DNA from: Mycolicibacillus trivialis
Lineage (GTDB): Bacteria; Actinomycetota; Actinomycetes; Mycobacteriales; Mycobacteriaceae
Direction: 5' to 3'
Assembly (NCBI RefSeq): GCF_002102395.1
Contig: NZ_LQPZ01000006.1
Span: 84,990-148,989, forward strand
DNA: 64,000 bases
Part shown: positions 51,604 through 62,000 of the stretch, one piece after another
Layout of the letters: the number at the start of each line of letters is the position of its first letter
How positions within the stretch are numbered: position 1 is the stretch's first letter
Translations under genes and position numbers: made by a program
The notes under the pieces: generated by a model
The model's database searches: none
What the model was told of the DNA's origin: nothing
What the model saw: the letters and a program-made list of their open reading frames with translations, nothing else

Positions 51604-52896
51604 TCAGAACGCCAGGCTCGTCAGGAGGCTGGCGATGAGGTCGCCGCCGACCAGGGCGGCCATGTCGCCGCCCATCGACGGCAGCATGTCGGCGAAGTCC
51701 AGCGGCAGGAGCCCGCCCCCACCCAGGCCGCTGAAGAGCTGCATCAGGGCGTCGATTCCGAACTCCTGCATCAAATTGCCTTGGAAGGCGTCGATGATGT
51801 CGCTGATCATCGCGCCCGGGTAGCCGAGAGCGGTCTGGAAGATGTCGGTGACGCCGCTTTGGAGCGTGCCGAAGACATCCTGCAGCGATCCCGGAATATC
51901 ACTCGGGTCGAAGGCGAACAGCGACTGGCCGAGGTGTGTCAGCGCCGCCTGGGGAGCGACCATTAAGTCGCGGGTGTTGACGAAGAGGTCTTGCCAGAGG
52001 TTGGCCGCGGGAATCTCCGTCAAGTCGCCCCATTGGGTCAGTGTCCAACCACCGTCGCCGTTGCTGACCACCTGCACAACGTCGGTGTTGCCCAGCGCAT
52101 TGGTGAACATCATCAGCGGGTCGGGGTTGTCGACGTTCATCTGCGTCCAGGCCATGATCGCCGCGGCGTGGGAGAAGGCGGCGGCATTCCCATTGGGGCC
52201 AACTTGGTCCGCAATGAAGTCGACTGCGCCACCGAAGTTGTCGTTGAATACCACCCCGTTGAAATTCACAGTCGATCCCCACTCGGGCACGATCGGGAAC
52301 CCGAGTGTCCACAGGAACGGCGGCAAGATGTAGAGAGTCTCATTGAGCCGCCCGAGCGGCTGCATCAACGAACCCAGAAGCGACCCCTTGTCCAGGATGC
52401 CGGCGTTGATCTCGTTAAGACCCGAGAGAATGTGGTCAGGGGCAAAAGCCGTTTCGGTGCCACCGATAGTGGTTGGGATGTCGGCAACCTCAGGAATACT
52501 GTGCCCGTTGCCCAGCCACTCCAGAAACGGCCAAGCGGTCTGCTGGGCACGCAGGAACTCCGAGGCGAAGACTCCGTTTTTCGTGATTCCCGTGCCATCG
52601 AGTTTGCCGATGACGTCAATCGCCTGCTGTAACCCGGCCGGCGTGAGCGCTGCCCCGCCATCCGATCCAGGCAGAGTCCCGACGAGGTTATTGATGTTGT
52701 CCAACGACTCGCCGTGGCGGATGAAATCGATGACGACATCGCCGGCGCTCATCAACTGGACCGAGATGTTCTCGACCGAGATCTCAGGGATCCGCAAGCT
52801 CGGCAGCGGCGTGACCACCGGGGCGGCAGCGACCATGCCGGCGCCGGCGAGAGCGACGGCGGTGGTGGCCCAGGGGCGGGAAGCGAGCTGCTGCAT
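51604..52896 (-). CDS. Secreted histidine phosphatase-superfamily protein (copy 2)
   Basis: This 430-residue protein has a signal peptide (MQQLASRPWATTAVALAGAGMVAAAPVV), the RHGES motif in IDFIRHGESLDN, the second His in AFSHAAAIMAWTQMNV, and a long C-terminal region rich in Leu, Gly, Met and Asp. It is larger than copy 1 because of an insert before the second His and a longer tail. The DNA looks less GC-rich than its surroundings. I take ATG at 52896, which has a GAGG site upstream; GTG at 52911 is an alternative. A palindrome at 52924-52945 probably regulates it. Confidence 0.85.
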   Translation of the reverse strand: MQQLASRPWATTAVALAGAGMVAAAPVVTPLPSLRIPEISVENISVQLMSAGDVVIDFIRHGESLDNINNLVGTLPGSDGGAALTPAGLQQAIDVIGKLDGTGITKNGVFASEFLRAQQTAWPFLEWLGNGHSIPEVADIPTTIGGTETAFAPDHILSGLNEINAGILDKGSLLGSLMQPLGRLNETLYILPPFLWTLGFPIVPEWGSTVNFNGVVFNDNFGGAVDFIADQVGPNGNAAAFSHAAAIMAWTQMNVDNPDPLMMFTNALGNTDVVQVVSNGDGGWTLTQWGDLTEIPAANLWQDLFVNTRDLMVAPQAALTHLGQSLFAFDPSDIPGSLQDVFGTLQSGVTDIFQTALGYPGAMISDIIDAFQGNLMQEFGIDALMQLFSGLGGGGLLPLDFADMLPSMGGDMAALVGGDLIASLLTSLAF

Positions 52897-52923
52897 GGCG
52901 CGGTACCTCACACATCGGAGTTT

Positions 52924-52945
52924 CGATACGAGCCGCCTCGTATCG
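52924..52945. promoter_or_regulatory. Operator-like palindrome before histidine phosphatase copy 2
   Basis: The arms CGATACGAG and CTCGTATCG are perfect complements separated by four bases, 27 bases before the chosen start codon. TetR-type operators often look like this. It would overlap the promoter, so repression is the likely effect. The regulator gene is not in the immediate neighbourhood. Confidence 0.65.
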
Positions 52946-53091
52946 CAAGTGGGGGTTAAGTTACTTTAAGGCTGTACTCAGGTCAAGGGTTGGTCGCGAA
53001 GAATCTTCGAGCCGCGTCGGGCGCGGCGGTTCTCGCTGGTCGCGGCGTCGAGCACGGCCGGGAGTGCGGTCCGCCGGGCGTGGCGAACCGC

Positions 53092-53751
53092 TCAGGCGAA
53101 GGCGTCGTCGATGCCGGCCTTGGCCGCCGACAGGGCCTGCGCCGGCGCGTCACCGAAGCGCTCCACCCAGGCCAGCGCGGCCTCGTAGACCCCGTCAGGG
53201 GCCACCATCTCCTCGACCAGCCCGAGGTCGACCGCCTCCTCGGCGTCGAAGAAACGCCCCGAGAACACCAACTCCTTGGCGCGCGCCGCCCCCACCGTCC
53301 GGCCCAGCCGCGCCAGGGTGCCGGCATCGGGTGCCAGCCCGGCCAGGATCTCGGTGGCGCCGAACTTCACGTTGTCACCGACCACCCGCCAGTCCGCCGC
53401 AAGCGCCAGTCCCAGGCCACCGCCCAGGGCGTAGCCGGTGACCGCCGCCACGGTCGGCTTGGGGATCCCCGCCACCGTCGCCGCGGTGTCACGGCGCAGC
53501 CGGCTCGCGGCGGTGGCCTCGGCGTCGTTGAGGGTGCGCAACTCCGGCACATCGTCTCCGGCGCAGAAGATCTCATGGCCGCCGTAGAGGATCACCGCGC
53601 TGACGTCGTCGCGCTGCGCCGCTTCCTCGGCGGCCGCACCGAGTTCCCGGTAGGCCTGGCGGGTCAGCGCGTTGGTCGGCGGGCGCGAGATCACGATGGT
53701 GCCCAGGCCGGGCCGCTCGGCGTCGACGTGCAGCCGGATGAACTCGCTCAC
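53092..53751 (-). CDS. echA17: Enoyl-CoA hydratase/isomerase family protein (EchA17-like)
   Basis: This 219-residue crotonase-fold protein has [16 protein letters not shown], the oxyanion-hole segment [15 protein letters not shown], and [42 protein letters not shown]. The second catalytic Glu position of true hydratases is not obvious in the [12 protein letters not shown] stretch, so the activity may be isomerase or hydrolase rather than hydratase. M. tuberculosis echA17 (Rv3039c) occupies the same position. GTG at 53751 overlaps the Nudix stop as GTGA. Confidence 0.85.
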   Translation of the reverse strand: MSEFIRLHVDAERPGLGTIVISRPPTNALTRQAYRELGAAAEEAAQRDDVSAVILYGGHEIFCAGDDVPELRTLNDAEATAASRLRRDTAATVAGIPKPTVAAVTGYALGGGLGLALAADWRVVGDNVKFGATEILAGLAPDAGTLARLGRTVGAARAKELVFSGRFFDAEEAVDLGLVEEMVAPDGVYEAALAWVERFGDAPAQALSAAKAGIDDAFA

Positions 53752-54560
53752 TGGCCCCACCCGGCCGGCAGGCCGTCGGGTCGCTGCCGCAGCGCCGCGT
53801 TGTAGCGCTCGGAGTCGAAGAACTCCACCGCCCAGTTGTCCCCGTCGACGACGAGATCGGGCTGGATCGGGCTGATCTGACGCTCCACCTGCAACACCTC
53901 GGCCACACTGCGGCCGGCCAGGGAGTCCAGCTGAGTCCAGGTCGGCGGCAACAGCAGATTGCGTCCGGCGGCGAAGTCGTCGAGGGCGGCGCGCGGCGCA
54001 ACCCAGTCGGCCTCGTCGGCCTCGGTGTTCTCCCCGTCGGCGCGTTGGCCTTCCGGGATCGCGCCGACGAAGAAGTAGGTGTCGTAGCGGCGGGTGCGTT
54101 CGGCTTCCGGGGTCACCCAGTTCGCCCATGGCCGCAGCAGATCCGCGCGCAGCACCAGCCGTTCGGTGCGCAGGAACTCGGCGAACGACAACGAGTTGTC
54201 CGCCAACGCTTTCCGGGCGTCACCGTAGACGGAGGCGTCGGAGACGATCGCGGCCGGATCGTCGGCCGGCCCGGCGAACAGCACCCCGGACTCCTCGAAG
54301 GTCTCCCGTGCCGCCGCGCACACCAGCGCTCCGGCCAGGGCTGGTTCGACCCCGAAACGTCGCGACCACCACGCCGGTTCCGGTCCGCTCCAGGCGATGT
54401 CGGTGCGGTCGCGCTTGTCGACACCGCCGCCGGGGAACACCATCACCCGCGGCGCGAACTCCATGCTCGCGGCACGGCGCATCAAGAACACGTCGACGCC
54501 GTCGGTGGCGTCGCGCACCAGCATCACGGTGGCGGCCGGACGGGCGGGCAGCGGCGTCAT
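53748..54560 (-). CDS. Nudix hydrolase-family protein (Rv3040c-like)
   Basis: This 270-residue protein has a Nudix-like box [18 protein letters not shown] near residue 85, where RE..EE.G is intact but the first glutamate of the canonical GX5EX7REUXEEXGU is not evident. The N-terminal [14 protein letters not shown] is the usual strand before the box. The likely substrate is a nucleoside-diphosphate derivative or coenzyme A type compound, but this is not determinable. It is flanked by overlapping genes on both sides. Confidence 0.85.
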   Translation of the reverse strand: MTPLPARPAATVMLVRDATDGVDVFLMRRAASMEFAPRVMVFPGGGVDKRDRTDIAWSGPEPAWWSRRFGVEPALAGALVCAAARETFEESGVLFAGPADDPAAIVSDASVYGDARKALADNSLSFAEFLRTERLVLRADLLRPWANWVTPEAERTRRYDTYFFVGAIPEGQRADGENTEADEADWVAPRAALDDFAAGRNLLLPPTWTQLDSLAGRSVAEVLQVERQISPIQPDLVVDGDNWAVEFFDSERYNAALRQRPDGLPAGWGQ

Positions 54561-55399
54561 GACGGCCTCCGGTGGGCTGCGCGGGTACGGGTACGGCGGG
54601 CGAAGTAGCGGCCGTCGATCACGTCCAGGGAGATCGCCTGCCCGAACGCGGCCGACAGGTTCTCCGCGGTGAGCACATCGGGCAGCAGCCCGGCGGCCAC
54701 CACCGCACCCTCCGACAGCAGCAGGCAGTGGCTGAACCCGGGCGGGATCTCCTCCACATGATGGGTGACCAGCACCAGCGCCGGGGCGTCGGGGTCGGCG
54801 GCCAGGTCGGTCAACCGCGCCACCAGTTCCTCGCGCCCGCCCAGATCCAGTCCGGCCGCCGGTTCGTCGAGCAGCAGCAGTTCCGGGTCGGTCATCAACG
54901 CGCGCGCGATCAGCACCCGTTTGCGCTCGCCTTCCGACAGCGTGCCGTGCCGGCGATCGGCGAGGTGCTCGGCGCCCAGGCTCTCCAGCAGGTCGACGGC
55001 GCGTTCGTAGTCGATCTCGTCGTAGCGCTCCCGCCAGCGGCCCAGCACCGCGTAACCGGCGGAGACCACCAGGTCGCGCACGATCTCGTCGTCGGGGATG
55101 CGATGGCCGAGAGAGGAGGAGCTCAACCCGATCCGAGCACGCAGCTCGGTGACGTCGACGCGGCCGAGCCGGGCGCCCAGGACGTGGGCGACACCGGCCG
55201 AGGGGTGTTCGGCGGCCGCGGCGATGCGCAGCAGTGAGGTCTTGCCCGCCCCGTTGGGGCCGACGATGACCCAGCGTTCGTCGAGCTCCACCGACCAGTC
55301 CAGCGGGCCGACGAGGGTCTGCCCGCCGCGGCGCAACGCCACGCCCCGGAAGTCGATCAACAGGTCGGGGTCGACTGTGTCGGCTTCGTAGTCAGGCAC
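54557..55399 (-). CDS. ABC transporter ATP-binding protein (Rv3041c-like)
   Basis: This 280-residue ATPase has Walker A GPNGAGKT, the signature LSEGERKRV, Walker B LLLLDEPAAGLD and the switch His in LVTHHVEEI. No membrane partner is adjacent. The start GTG at 55399 follows a GGAG site; the much longer open frame upstream belongs to the hydrogenase-like operon read in another frame. The gene order crotonase, Nudix, ABC ATPase is that of M. tuberculosis Rv3039c-Rv3041c. Substrate unknown. Confidence 0.88.
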   Translation of the reverse strand: MPDYEADTVDPDLLIDFRGVALRRGGQTLVGPLDWSVELDERWVIVGPNGAGKTSLLRIAAAAEHPSAGVAHVLGARLGRVDVTELRARIGLSSSSLGHRIPDDEIVRDLVVSAGYAVLGRWRERYDEIDYERAVDLLESLGAEHLADRRHGTLSEGERKRVLIARALMTDPELLLLDEPAAGLDLGGREELVARLTDLAADPDAPALVLVTHHVEEIPPGFSHCLLLSEGAVVAAGLLPDVLTAENLSAAFGQAISLDVIDGRYFARRTRTRAAHRRPS

Positions 55400-55467
55400 G
55401 GCTCCATGGTGCCGTACCCGGTCGCGGTCAGCGGCTGCGGGGTCGACGCCGGCGCCCGGGTCACCGC

Positions 55468-56940
55468 TCACAGATCGTTCCCGGCGTAGGACAGGTTGAA
55501 ACTCTTGTTGACCAGGGGAAAATCCGGGACAATCGTGTCGTTCATCGCCACCGGCAGCGCCGGCCAGTTGAACCAGGACGGGTCGACGACCTTGACGCGG
55601 GTGAGCCGCCCGCCGGCGTCGACCTCGACCCGGTGCACCACGGTGCCGCGCCACCCCTCGACGATGCCGACCCCCGCTCCCCCGCCGCCGAGTCCAAGCG
55701 GCGCGGTGAACTCCAGGGTCTCGCCGTGTCCGGTCACCAGCTCGGTGATCAGCCGGACCGAGGCGGCGAACTCGTCGCGGCGCGCGGTGTAGCGGTCCAG
55801 CACGTCGCCGGCTTCGCCGGTCACCTCCCGCACCGGCAGCTCGGTGATCGGGTGGTCGAGGCGGGCGTCGGTGCGCAGCCCGCTGGCCCGGGCGACGTAG
55901 CCCAGGCAGCCCAGAGCCTGCGCGTCGCCGCGGGCCAGCACCCCGGTCGCGGCGAACCGGTCGTAGATCACCGAGTTCCGCAGCGACAGTTCGGCGATCT
56001 CGGCGACGTCGCCGGCGGCGGCGCGCAGCTCGGCCGGATCGGGCAGGGCGCGCAGGCTGATCCCGCCGGGCCGGATCGCGTTGCGCAGCAGCCGGTGGCC
56101 GGTGACGGCGGCGTTGATCCGCAGCAACCGTTCGCGCACCCGCTGGGCGTGCGCCTCGGCCAGCGAGAACCCGACGTCGTTGGCCAGCGCGCCCATGTCG
56201 GCGACGTGGTTGTAGAGCCGTTCGAGTTCGACCAGCATCGCCCGCAGCCGGTGCGCCCAGTCGGGCAGGTCGACGCCGAGGGCCTGCTCCACCGCCAGGC
56301 TGTGGGCCAGCGCATGACCGGCGGAGGTGTCGCCGCTGATCCGTTCGGCCAGTTCCACTCCGTCGCCGGCCGCGCGGCCCTCGAAGAGTTTTTCCACACC
56401 GCGGTGGACGTACCACAGTCGGGCCTTGAGCCGGATGATCGATTCGCCGATCGCGGAGAACCGGAAATGGCCGGGTTCGATCATCCCGGCGTGCACCGGG
56501 CCGACCGGGATCTCGTAGACGCCGGGGCCTTCGACCTCCAGGAACGGGAACCGGCCTGCGGCGCTGAACGGTGGTGGCGGACCGGCGTCGTGGCGCATCG
56601 GGTGCCAGTGCTCGGGCCAGTGGGCGTGACGCACCAGCGGGCGTGGGCGCGGGTGGCCGACCGGTTCGATGCCGTAGAGGTCGCGCATCTCACGTTCGAA
56701 ACGCCCAGCCGGGAAAGAGAACTCGTCCAGCGACGGCACCCGGGGCCGGTCCCGGTCGGTGATGACGGTCAGTTCGACGCGGCGGTCGGGGCGTCCGGCC
56801 AGGAACAGGTAGACGACGCGGAAACCGTCGTCGCCGTCGTCGTGGCCGGCCACCAGCGCCAGGCGGAAGCCGTCGGCGAGCAGTCCGGCGGCCGCGGCCG
56901 CGAGTTCGTCGTGGCCGACGGTGCGGCGGGTTGTGGTCAT
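55468..56940 (-). CDS. hycE: Ehr complex large subunit, NuoC/NuoD-like without Ni-Fe ligands (Rv0087-like)
   Basis: This 490-residue protein fuses a NuoC-like N-terminal part (FEREMRDLYGIEPVGHPRPRPLVRHAHWPEH) with the hydrogenase-large-subunit/NuoD fold. At the place of the first Ni-Fe cysteine motif it reads RISGDTSAGH (200-209), and near the C-terminus DPSWFNW (from 453) replaces a DPCxxC motif. The whole protein has one Cys, in ALGCLGY. It therefore cannot be a Ni-Fe hydrogenase; it fits the energy-converting-hydrogenase-related class. The ATG overlaps the upstream stop as TGATG. Confidence 0.92.
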   Translation of the reverse strand: MTTTRRTVGHDELAAAAAGLLADGFRLALVAGHDDGDDGFRVVYLFLAGRPDRRVELTVITDRDRPRVPSLDEFSFPAGRFEREMRDLYGIEPVGHPRPRPLVRHAHWPEHWHPMRHDAGPPPPFSAAGRFPFLEVEGPGVYEIPVGPVHAGMIEPGHFRFSAIGESIIRLKARLWYVHRGVEKLFEGRAAGDGVELAERISGDTSAGHALAHSLAVEQALGVDLPDWAHRLRAMLVELERLYNHVADMGALANDVGFSLAEAHAQRVRERLLRINAAVTGHRLLRNAIRPGGISLRALPDPAELRAAAGDVAEIAELSLRNSVIYDRFAATGVLARGDAQALGCLGYVARASGLRTDARLDHPITELPVREVTGEAGDVLDRYTARRDEFAASVRLITELVTGHGETLEFTAPLGLGGGGAGVGIVEGWRGTVVHRVEVDAGGRLTRVKVVDPSWFNWPALPVAMNDTIVPDFPLVNKSFNLSYAGNDL

Positions 56941-58406
56941 CAACTCGCCCCCACCTGGGTTGCGGCGGTCTCGAAGAGGCCGACCAGTGGGCCGGCGGTG
57001 GCGCCGAGCACCGCCGAGACGACGATGCCGGTGACCAGTGCAGCCGCGACGCTCACCGGGGCGGCGATCGGCGGTGCGCCGGGGTCGGGGCGGCCCAGCA
57101 GCACCCGGCCGCCGTTGCCGATGAGGGCGGCGAACCCGATCACGATCAGCAGCAGGGTGACTGCGAGCACCCAGGTCAGGCCGGCGTCGGCCAGCGCGCG
57201 GGCGATGGAGATCTCGCTGGCGAACATCGCGAACGGTGGCAGCCCGGCGAGCACCGCGATGCCGACGGCGAAGGCGCCGCCCACCAGTCGGGAGCGGGGC
57301 AGCACCGCGGTGATGTCGGCGATCGTGGTGCTGTCGTGCGCCGCCTGCATCTGCCCGCCGGCCAGGAACGCCAGCGTCTTGCCCACTCCGTGGGCCAGCA
57401 CGTGCAGCAGCAGCGCGGCGATCGCCAGCCGGGTTCCGGCTGCCGCGGCGATCGCGATCAGGCCCATGTTCTCCATCGAGGAGTAGGCCAGCATCCGTTT
57501 GAGGTCGCCGGCGAGGGTCAGCAGCAGCACCGCGACGGTCAGCGAGGCCAGCCCGACGGTGAGCAGCCCGGCGCGCATGAACTCCGGTCCGGCGCCGGCG
57601 TCGATGATCGGGGTGAGCCGGATCAGCACCGAGAACGCCACCGCCAGCAGCACCCCGCTCATCAGCGCCGAGACCGGGGCGGGCGCCTGGCTGTGGGCAT
57701 CGGCGAGCCAGCCGTGGAAGGGCACCAGCCCGACCTTGGCGCCGTAGCCGATCAGCAGCAGCCCGCCGGCCAGCCGGGTGATCTGCGGGTCCAGGGCGGC
57801 GGCGTGGGCGATCAGCACGTCGAGGTTCAGCGCCCGGGCGGAGTCGACGCCGGCGTGGGTGGCGGCGAAGTGCAGCACGATGGTGCCCAGGAACGCGATC
57901 GCGATGCCCACCGAGCAGATCATCACGTACTTCCAGGTCGCCTCCAGCGCGGCACGGGTGCGGCGGTGCCCGACCAGAAACGCGGTGATCACCGTGGTGG
58001 CTTCGACCGCCACCCAGACGACGCCGATGTTGTTGGCGCACACCGCGACCACCATCGCCGCCAGGAACGCCGGGGTCAGCGCGCCGTAGCGGCGGGCGTC
58101 GCGCGCGTCGGTGCGCCCGGCGGCCAGTTCGGTGTCGATGTAGCCGATGCTCGCCCAGGTGGCGAGGCTGCCGACCACGCCGATGACCAGCAGCATGGTC
58201 ACCGATAGGCCGTCGACGCGCAGCGCCCCGCCGAGCAGGACGTACTCCGCGCCACCGGTGCGCCAGGCCAGCACCGCGCCGGCGAGCAGCACCGCCATCG
58301 CCGAGAACGCGGTTGCCAGCGCGGTCCAGCGCCGCCACCCCCCGGCCAGCGCGAGCAGCGCCGCGGCGACCGGTGCCGCGATGGCCAAGATCACCAGGCT
58401 GGTCAT
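56940..58406 (-). CDS. hycQ: Ehr complex antiporter-like membrane subunit (Rv0086-like)
   Basis: This 488-residue protein has about 14 hydrophobic segments and the antiporter/NuoN-type core ATWKYVMICSVGIAIAFLGTIVLHF, HGWLADAHSQAPAPVSALMSGVLLAVAFSVLIRL and LKRMLAYSSMENMGLIAIA. Charged residues within these helices (Lys, His, Glu) mark the ion path of this family. It would pump or conduct protons in the complex. Start and end overlap the neighbours by one base each. Confidence 0.92.
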   Translation of the reverse strand: MTSLVILAIAAPVAAALLALAGGWRRWTALATAFSAMAVLLAGAVLAWRTGGAEYVLLGGALRVDGLSVTMLLVIGVVGSLATWASIGYIDTELAAGRTDARDARRYGALTPAFLAAMVVAVCANNIGVVWVAVEATTVITAFLVGHRRTRAALEATWKYVMICSVGIAIAFLGTIVLHFAATHAGVDSARALNLDVLIAHAAALDPQITRLAGGLLLIGYGAKVGLVPFHGWLADAHSQAPAPVSALMSGVLLAVAFSVLIRLTPIIDAGAGPEFMRAGLLTVGLASLTVAVLLLTLAGDLKRMLAYSSMENMGLIAIAAAAGTRLAIAALLLHVLAHGVGKTLAFLAGGQMQAAHDSTTIADITAVLPRSRLVGGAFAVGIAVLAGLPPFAMFASEISIARALADAGLTWVLAVTLLLIVIGFAALIGNGGRVLLGRPDPGAPPIAAPVSVAAALVTGIVVSAVLGATAGPLVGLFETAATQVGAS

Positions 58407-59074
58407 CAGTCCCGCAGCTCCTGAAGTTGGTCGAGGTCGGTGCGGCCGAACATCCGTTGGATCCGGCCGGTGAGCACGCCGAGGACGATCACCGCGAACA
58501 GCACGTCGAGTGACGCGCCGAGTTCGACGATGAGCGGGACGCCGGCGGTGAGCAGGAACGCGGTGGCGGTGATGCCGTTGTCGAGCATGAGGAACCCGGC
58601 GGCCTGGGAGACCGCGTGGCGGCGCACCGCCATCACGAACAGCGCGATCAGCACGACCGCGAACCCGGCGGGCACCGCCCCGCTGGCCGCGGTGGGGTCG
58701 AGTTCGACCAGCGGACGGGTGACCGCGAAGGACACCACGATCAGCGCGGCGGCGACCAGCAGTGAGCTGGCGGTGTTGACCAGCGGCGGGGCTTCCCGCA
58801 GCGCGTGCGGCTCACCGCGCAGCGCCCGCGCGAGCAGGCCGGGCATGATCACCGCGCGCAGCGCCAGCAGGATTGCCGCGATCACGATCAGCAGCCAATC
58901 CTGTTCCCACACACCGCGGATCAGCGGGATCGCCGCCAGCGCGACACCCTGGGCGGCGAGCAGCCACAGGACCGACCGCAGGTCGCGCCGCCACACGATC
59001 AGCGCTGCGGTGAGCACCATGGTGCCCGCTGCCAGCGCGAGCACGTTGCCGTCGTCGAATCCGGTCATCGCCAT
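58406..59074 (-). CDS. hycP: Ehr complex small membrane subunit (Rv0085-like)
   Basis: This 222-residue protein is almost entirely hydrophobic (five to six helices: [58 protein letters not shown], and others), like HyfE of formate hydrogenlyase-4. I start it at ATG 59074, which overlaps the hycD stop codon as TGATG, the same coupling as the neighbouring pair; ATG at 59068 is an alternative. Confidence 0.88.
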   Translation of the reverse strand: MAMTGFDDGNVLALAAGTMVLTAALIVWRRDLRSVLWLLAAQGVALAAIPLIRGVWEQDWLLIVIAAILLALRAVIMPGLLARALRGEPHALREAPPLVNTASSLLVAAALIVVSFAVTRPLVELDPTAASGAVPAGFAVVLIALFVMAVRRHAVSQAAGFLMLDNGITATAFLLTAGVPLIVELGASLDVLFAVIVLGVLTGRIQRMFGRTDLDQLQELRD

Positions 59075-60033
59075 CACCCCTGCATCGCAACGAAATTGGC
59101 GAACGTGACGGCGAGCAGGGCCAGCAGGAAAGACCCGGCGAGCAGTTCGGGGACCCGGAACAGGCGCAGTTTGGCGATGAAGACCTCCGCTCCGGCGAGC
59201 AGCGTGCCCAGCACCGCCACCTTGACGACGAGGGCGGCCACGCCGATGCCGATCTGTGCCAGGCCGGGCGCGGCCGGGGCGACCCCCCACGGCAGGAACA
59301 GGTTGGCCAACAACGCCAGCAGAACCGCCAGCCGCATGCCTTCGGCCCACTCCACCAGGGCCAGCCGCGGCCCGGCGTACTCGAGCACCACCGCCTCGTG
59401 CACCATCGTCAGCTCCAGGTGGGTGGCCGGGTTGTCCACCGGAAGCCGGCCGGTCTCGGCGACGATCACCAGCACCAGCGCCGCGAACGCCAGCACCCCG
59501 GTCAGCGACAGCACCTGCCCGGGGTGGTCGAGGGTGTGGCCGACGATGGCGCCGAGGTTGGCCGAGCCGGCCGGGATGGACAGCGCGAACACCGCCAGCA
59601 GAATGGTCGGCTCGACCAGGGCGGCGAAGGTGAGCTGGCGGCTGGCGCCCATCCCACCGAAGGCGGTGGCGGTGTCGATGCCGGCCAGGGTGATGGCGAC
59701 GGTGCCGACGAGCAGCAGCCCCACCACGGCGAACAGGTCGGCCACCGGGTCCAGCGGTGAGTCCAGCGCCACCAGTGGTGCGATCGCGGCGATCAGCAGC
59801 GTGGTGGCGGCCAGCAGCACCGGCCCGGCCCGGAAGACGACGGTGGTGCCCTGCGGGGTGACCCGCTGCTTGCGCAGTTGTTTGCGCAGGTCGCGCCAGG
59901 GTTGTCCGACGCCGGCGCCGCGTCGTCCCTCGGCGCGGGCGCGAACCTGGCGCACCAGCCCGATCAGCAGCGGGGCGCCGAGCATGACCACGGCCAGCTG
60001 CACGAAACCGGCCAGGTAGGCGGCGGCGGTCAT
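59074..60033 (-). CDS. hycD: Ehr complex NuoH-like membrane subunit (Rv0084-like)
   Basis: This 319-residue membrane protein is the HycD/NuoH type that links the soluble arm to the membrane arm. Conserved parts are the loop [20 protein letters not shown] and the [40 protein letters not shown] stretch with its acidic residues. It overlaps the upstream antiporter gene by four bases (ATGA). Confidence 0.92.
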   Translation of the reverse strand: MTAAAYLAGFVQLAVVMLGAPLLIGLVRQVRARAEGRRGAGVGQPWRDLRKQLRKQRVTPQGTTVVFRAGPVLLAATTLLIAAIAPLVALDSPLDPVADLFAVVGLLLVGTVAITLAGIDTATAFGGMGASRQLTFAALVEPTILLAVFALSIPAGSANLGAIVGHTLDHPGQVLSLTGVLAFAALVLVIVAETGRLPVDNPATHLELTMVHEAVVLEYAGPRLALVEWAEGMRLAVLLALLANLFLPWGVAPAAPGLAQIGIGVAALVVKVAVLGTLLAGAEVFIAKLRLFRVPELLAGSFLLALLAVTFANFVAMQG

Positions 60034-62000
60034 CGGGCGATCACCACCACGATCAGCACACCGATCGCCCCGTAGGCCAGATACAGGTGGACGCTGCCGG
60101 TGTGGGCGGCGCGCACCGCCCGGGCCAGCGCGGTCAGCGCCTGCAGGACGGGCCGGTAGAGCCGCTCCTCGAAGGCGTCGGTCAGCCGGGCGCGGTAGGC
60201 GATGCGTTCGACGTGGTAGCGCGACTCCAGTTGCGGGGTGACCTCGATGTCGGTGTCGGGGCGCAGCACGTCGTCGAAGACCTGCTGCAACGGCTGGGCG
60301 AACGAGGTCGCGGTGTACTGCATGCGGGGGGTGAGTTCGGCTGCACCGCAGTCCCACAGCGGCGCGCCGGTGACCGGCGCGGGCCGCCGCCACGCGCTCC
60401 ACGAGGCGCACGCCACGGTGACCGCGACCGCGGCCAGCAGGGCGGCGGCCAGCAGACCGGGGGCGACAGAACCGTCGAGGCCGGGCAGGTGCAGTACCGG
60501 GCCCAGGCTGCTCAAATCGGCGTCGGCGAAGCCGGGCAGGGTGCGCACCACCGCGCCCAGGGTGGGCGTCAGCACGAACGGGGCGACGCCGATCACCACA
60601 CAGCAGCCGGCCAGCGCTGCCATCGCCGCGATCATCGGTGCGGGTGCCTCACGCGCGTCGGCGGCCGCGGTGGAGCGCGCCCGGGCCAGGAAGGTGAACC
60701 CGAAGGCTTTGGCCATCGCGGCCACCCCGAGCCCGGCGGTCAGCGCCACCGCGCCGACCGCCAGCGGGGTGGCCAGCCCGACGACGGTGTCCACCGCTCC
60801 GGTGGCCGGGCGGGCGTGGATAAGCGACTGCACCAGCAGCCACTCGCCGACGAACCCGGCGCCGAGCGGCAATGCGGTCGCACCGAACGCGCCGATGCCG
60901 AAAAGCACCGCAGTGGCGGGCATCCGGCGGGCCAGACCGCCGAGCTGGTCGAGGTCGCGCAGGCCGGTCGCACTGAGCACCGAGCCGGCGCCGAGGAAAC
61001 CCAACGATTTGAAGGCGGCGTGGGCGGCCAGGTGCAGCAGTGCGGCGGTGAGCGCCAACAGCGCCGCCGGGCGCGCACCGGTGGTGTTCAGCAGGGCCGC
61101 GGCGCCCAGCGCCAGGGTGATCAGGCCCATGTTCTCCACAGTGGAGTAGGCCAGCAGCCGTTTGAGGTCGGTGGCCACCACCGCCTGCAGCACACCGTAG
61201 ACGGCGGTCAGCGCGCCGACGGCCAGCAGCGCCAGCCCCCACCAGCGTGGGCCCGGCCCGAGCAGGTGCAGGTCGACGCGGACCACGCCGTAGACGCCCA
61301 TGTTGACCATCGCCGCACTCATCAGCGCCGACACCGGGCTGGGTGCCTCCGGGTGCGCCCGCGGCAGCCAGGCGTGCAGCGGGACCAGCCCGGCCTTGGA
61401 ACCGAACCCGGCGAACGTCGCGACGAACACGATGCTGCGCACCGGTTCGGGGACCGGGCCCAGGTCGGTGAAGGTGTCGGCTCCCCCGGCGGTGGCCAGC
61501 AGCATCAGCCCGAGCAGGATCACCACGAAACCCAGCTGGGTCATCACCGCGTAGAACACCGCCGCCGAGCGCACCTCGGAGCGGCGGTGGTCGGTGGCGA
61601 CCAGGATGACCGAGGCGACCGCCATCAGCTCCCAGGCCAGCAGGAATGTGCTGATCGAGCCGGCGGCGGGCACCAGCAGCAGCGCGGCGACGAAGACCGG
61701 CAGCACCGTGGCGGCGAGCGGGCCGGGCTGTTCGCGACGCAGGTAGCCGGCGCTGTAGACGCCGACGGCGATCGCGACCGCGCCGGTGAGCGCGAGGAAG
61801 AAGCCGCCGAGCCGGTCGACGTCCAACTGCACGCCGACCAGCGGCACCAGCCAGTCGATCCGAACCGACGGCAGCGTCCCGGCGAGTCCACCGATCCCGA
61901 GTGCGACGCCGGCGGCCCCGAGTCCGGTGGTGACCGCGGCGCTGACGATCACGCCGACATCGCGGGCGGGTGGCGCCGCGGGGCGCTGCAGGACGGTCAA
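60030..62000 (-). CDS. Ehr complex NuoL/HyfB-like antiporter subunit (Rv0083-like), TTG start
   Basis: This 656-residue antiporter-like protein has about 15 hydrophobic segments: [80 protein letters not shown], and an ending cytoplasmic block with a short membrane helix. I place the start at TTG 62000 because TTGA overlaps the stop codon of the preceding gene in the same manner as its neighbours; a GTG thirteen codons inside is a weaker option. The track-long frame above it is out of family. Confidence 0.9.
   Translation of the reverse strand: MTVLQRPAAPPARDVGVIVSAAVTTGLGAAGVALGIGGLAGTLPSVRIDWLVPLVGVQLDVDRLGGFFLALTGAVAIAVGVYSAGYLRREQPGPLAATVLPVFVAALLLVPAAGSISTFLLAWELMAVASVILVATDHRRSEVRSAAVFYAVMTQLGFVVILLGLMLLATAGGADTFTDLGPVPEPVRSIVFVATFAGFGSKAGLVPLHAWLPRAHPEAPSPVSALMSAAMVNMGVYGVVRVDLHLLGPGPRWWGLALLAVGALTAVYGVLQAVVATDLKRLLAYSTVENMGLITLALGAAALLNTTGARPAALLALTAALLHLAAHAAFKSLGFLGAGSVLSATGLRDLDQLGGLARRMPATAVLFGIGAFGATALPLGAGFVGEWLLVQSLIHARPATGAVDTVVGLATPLAVGAVALTAGLGVAAMAKAFGFTFLARARSTAAADAREAPAPMIAAMAALAGCCVVIGVAPFVLTPTLGAVVRTLPGFADADLSSLGPVLHLPGLDGSVAPGLLAAALLAAVAVTVACASWSAWRRPAPVTGAPLWDCGAAELTPRMQYTATSFAQPLQQVFDDVLRPDTDIEVTPQLESRYHVERIAYRARLTDAFEERLYRPVLQALTALARAVRAAHTGSVHLYLAYGAIGVLIVVVIAR

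Noticed and set aside
55468..56940. Ni-Fe hydrogenase activity for the HycE-like protein
   Set aside because: All four cysteine ligands of a Ni-Fe centre are absent.
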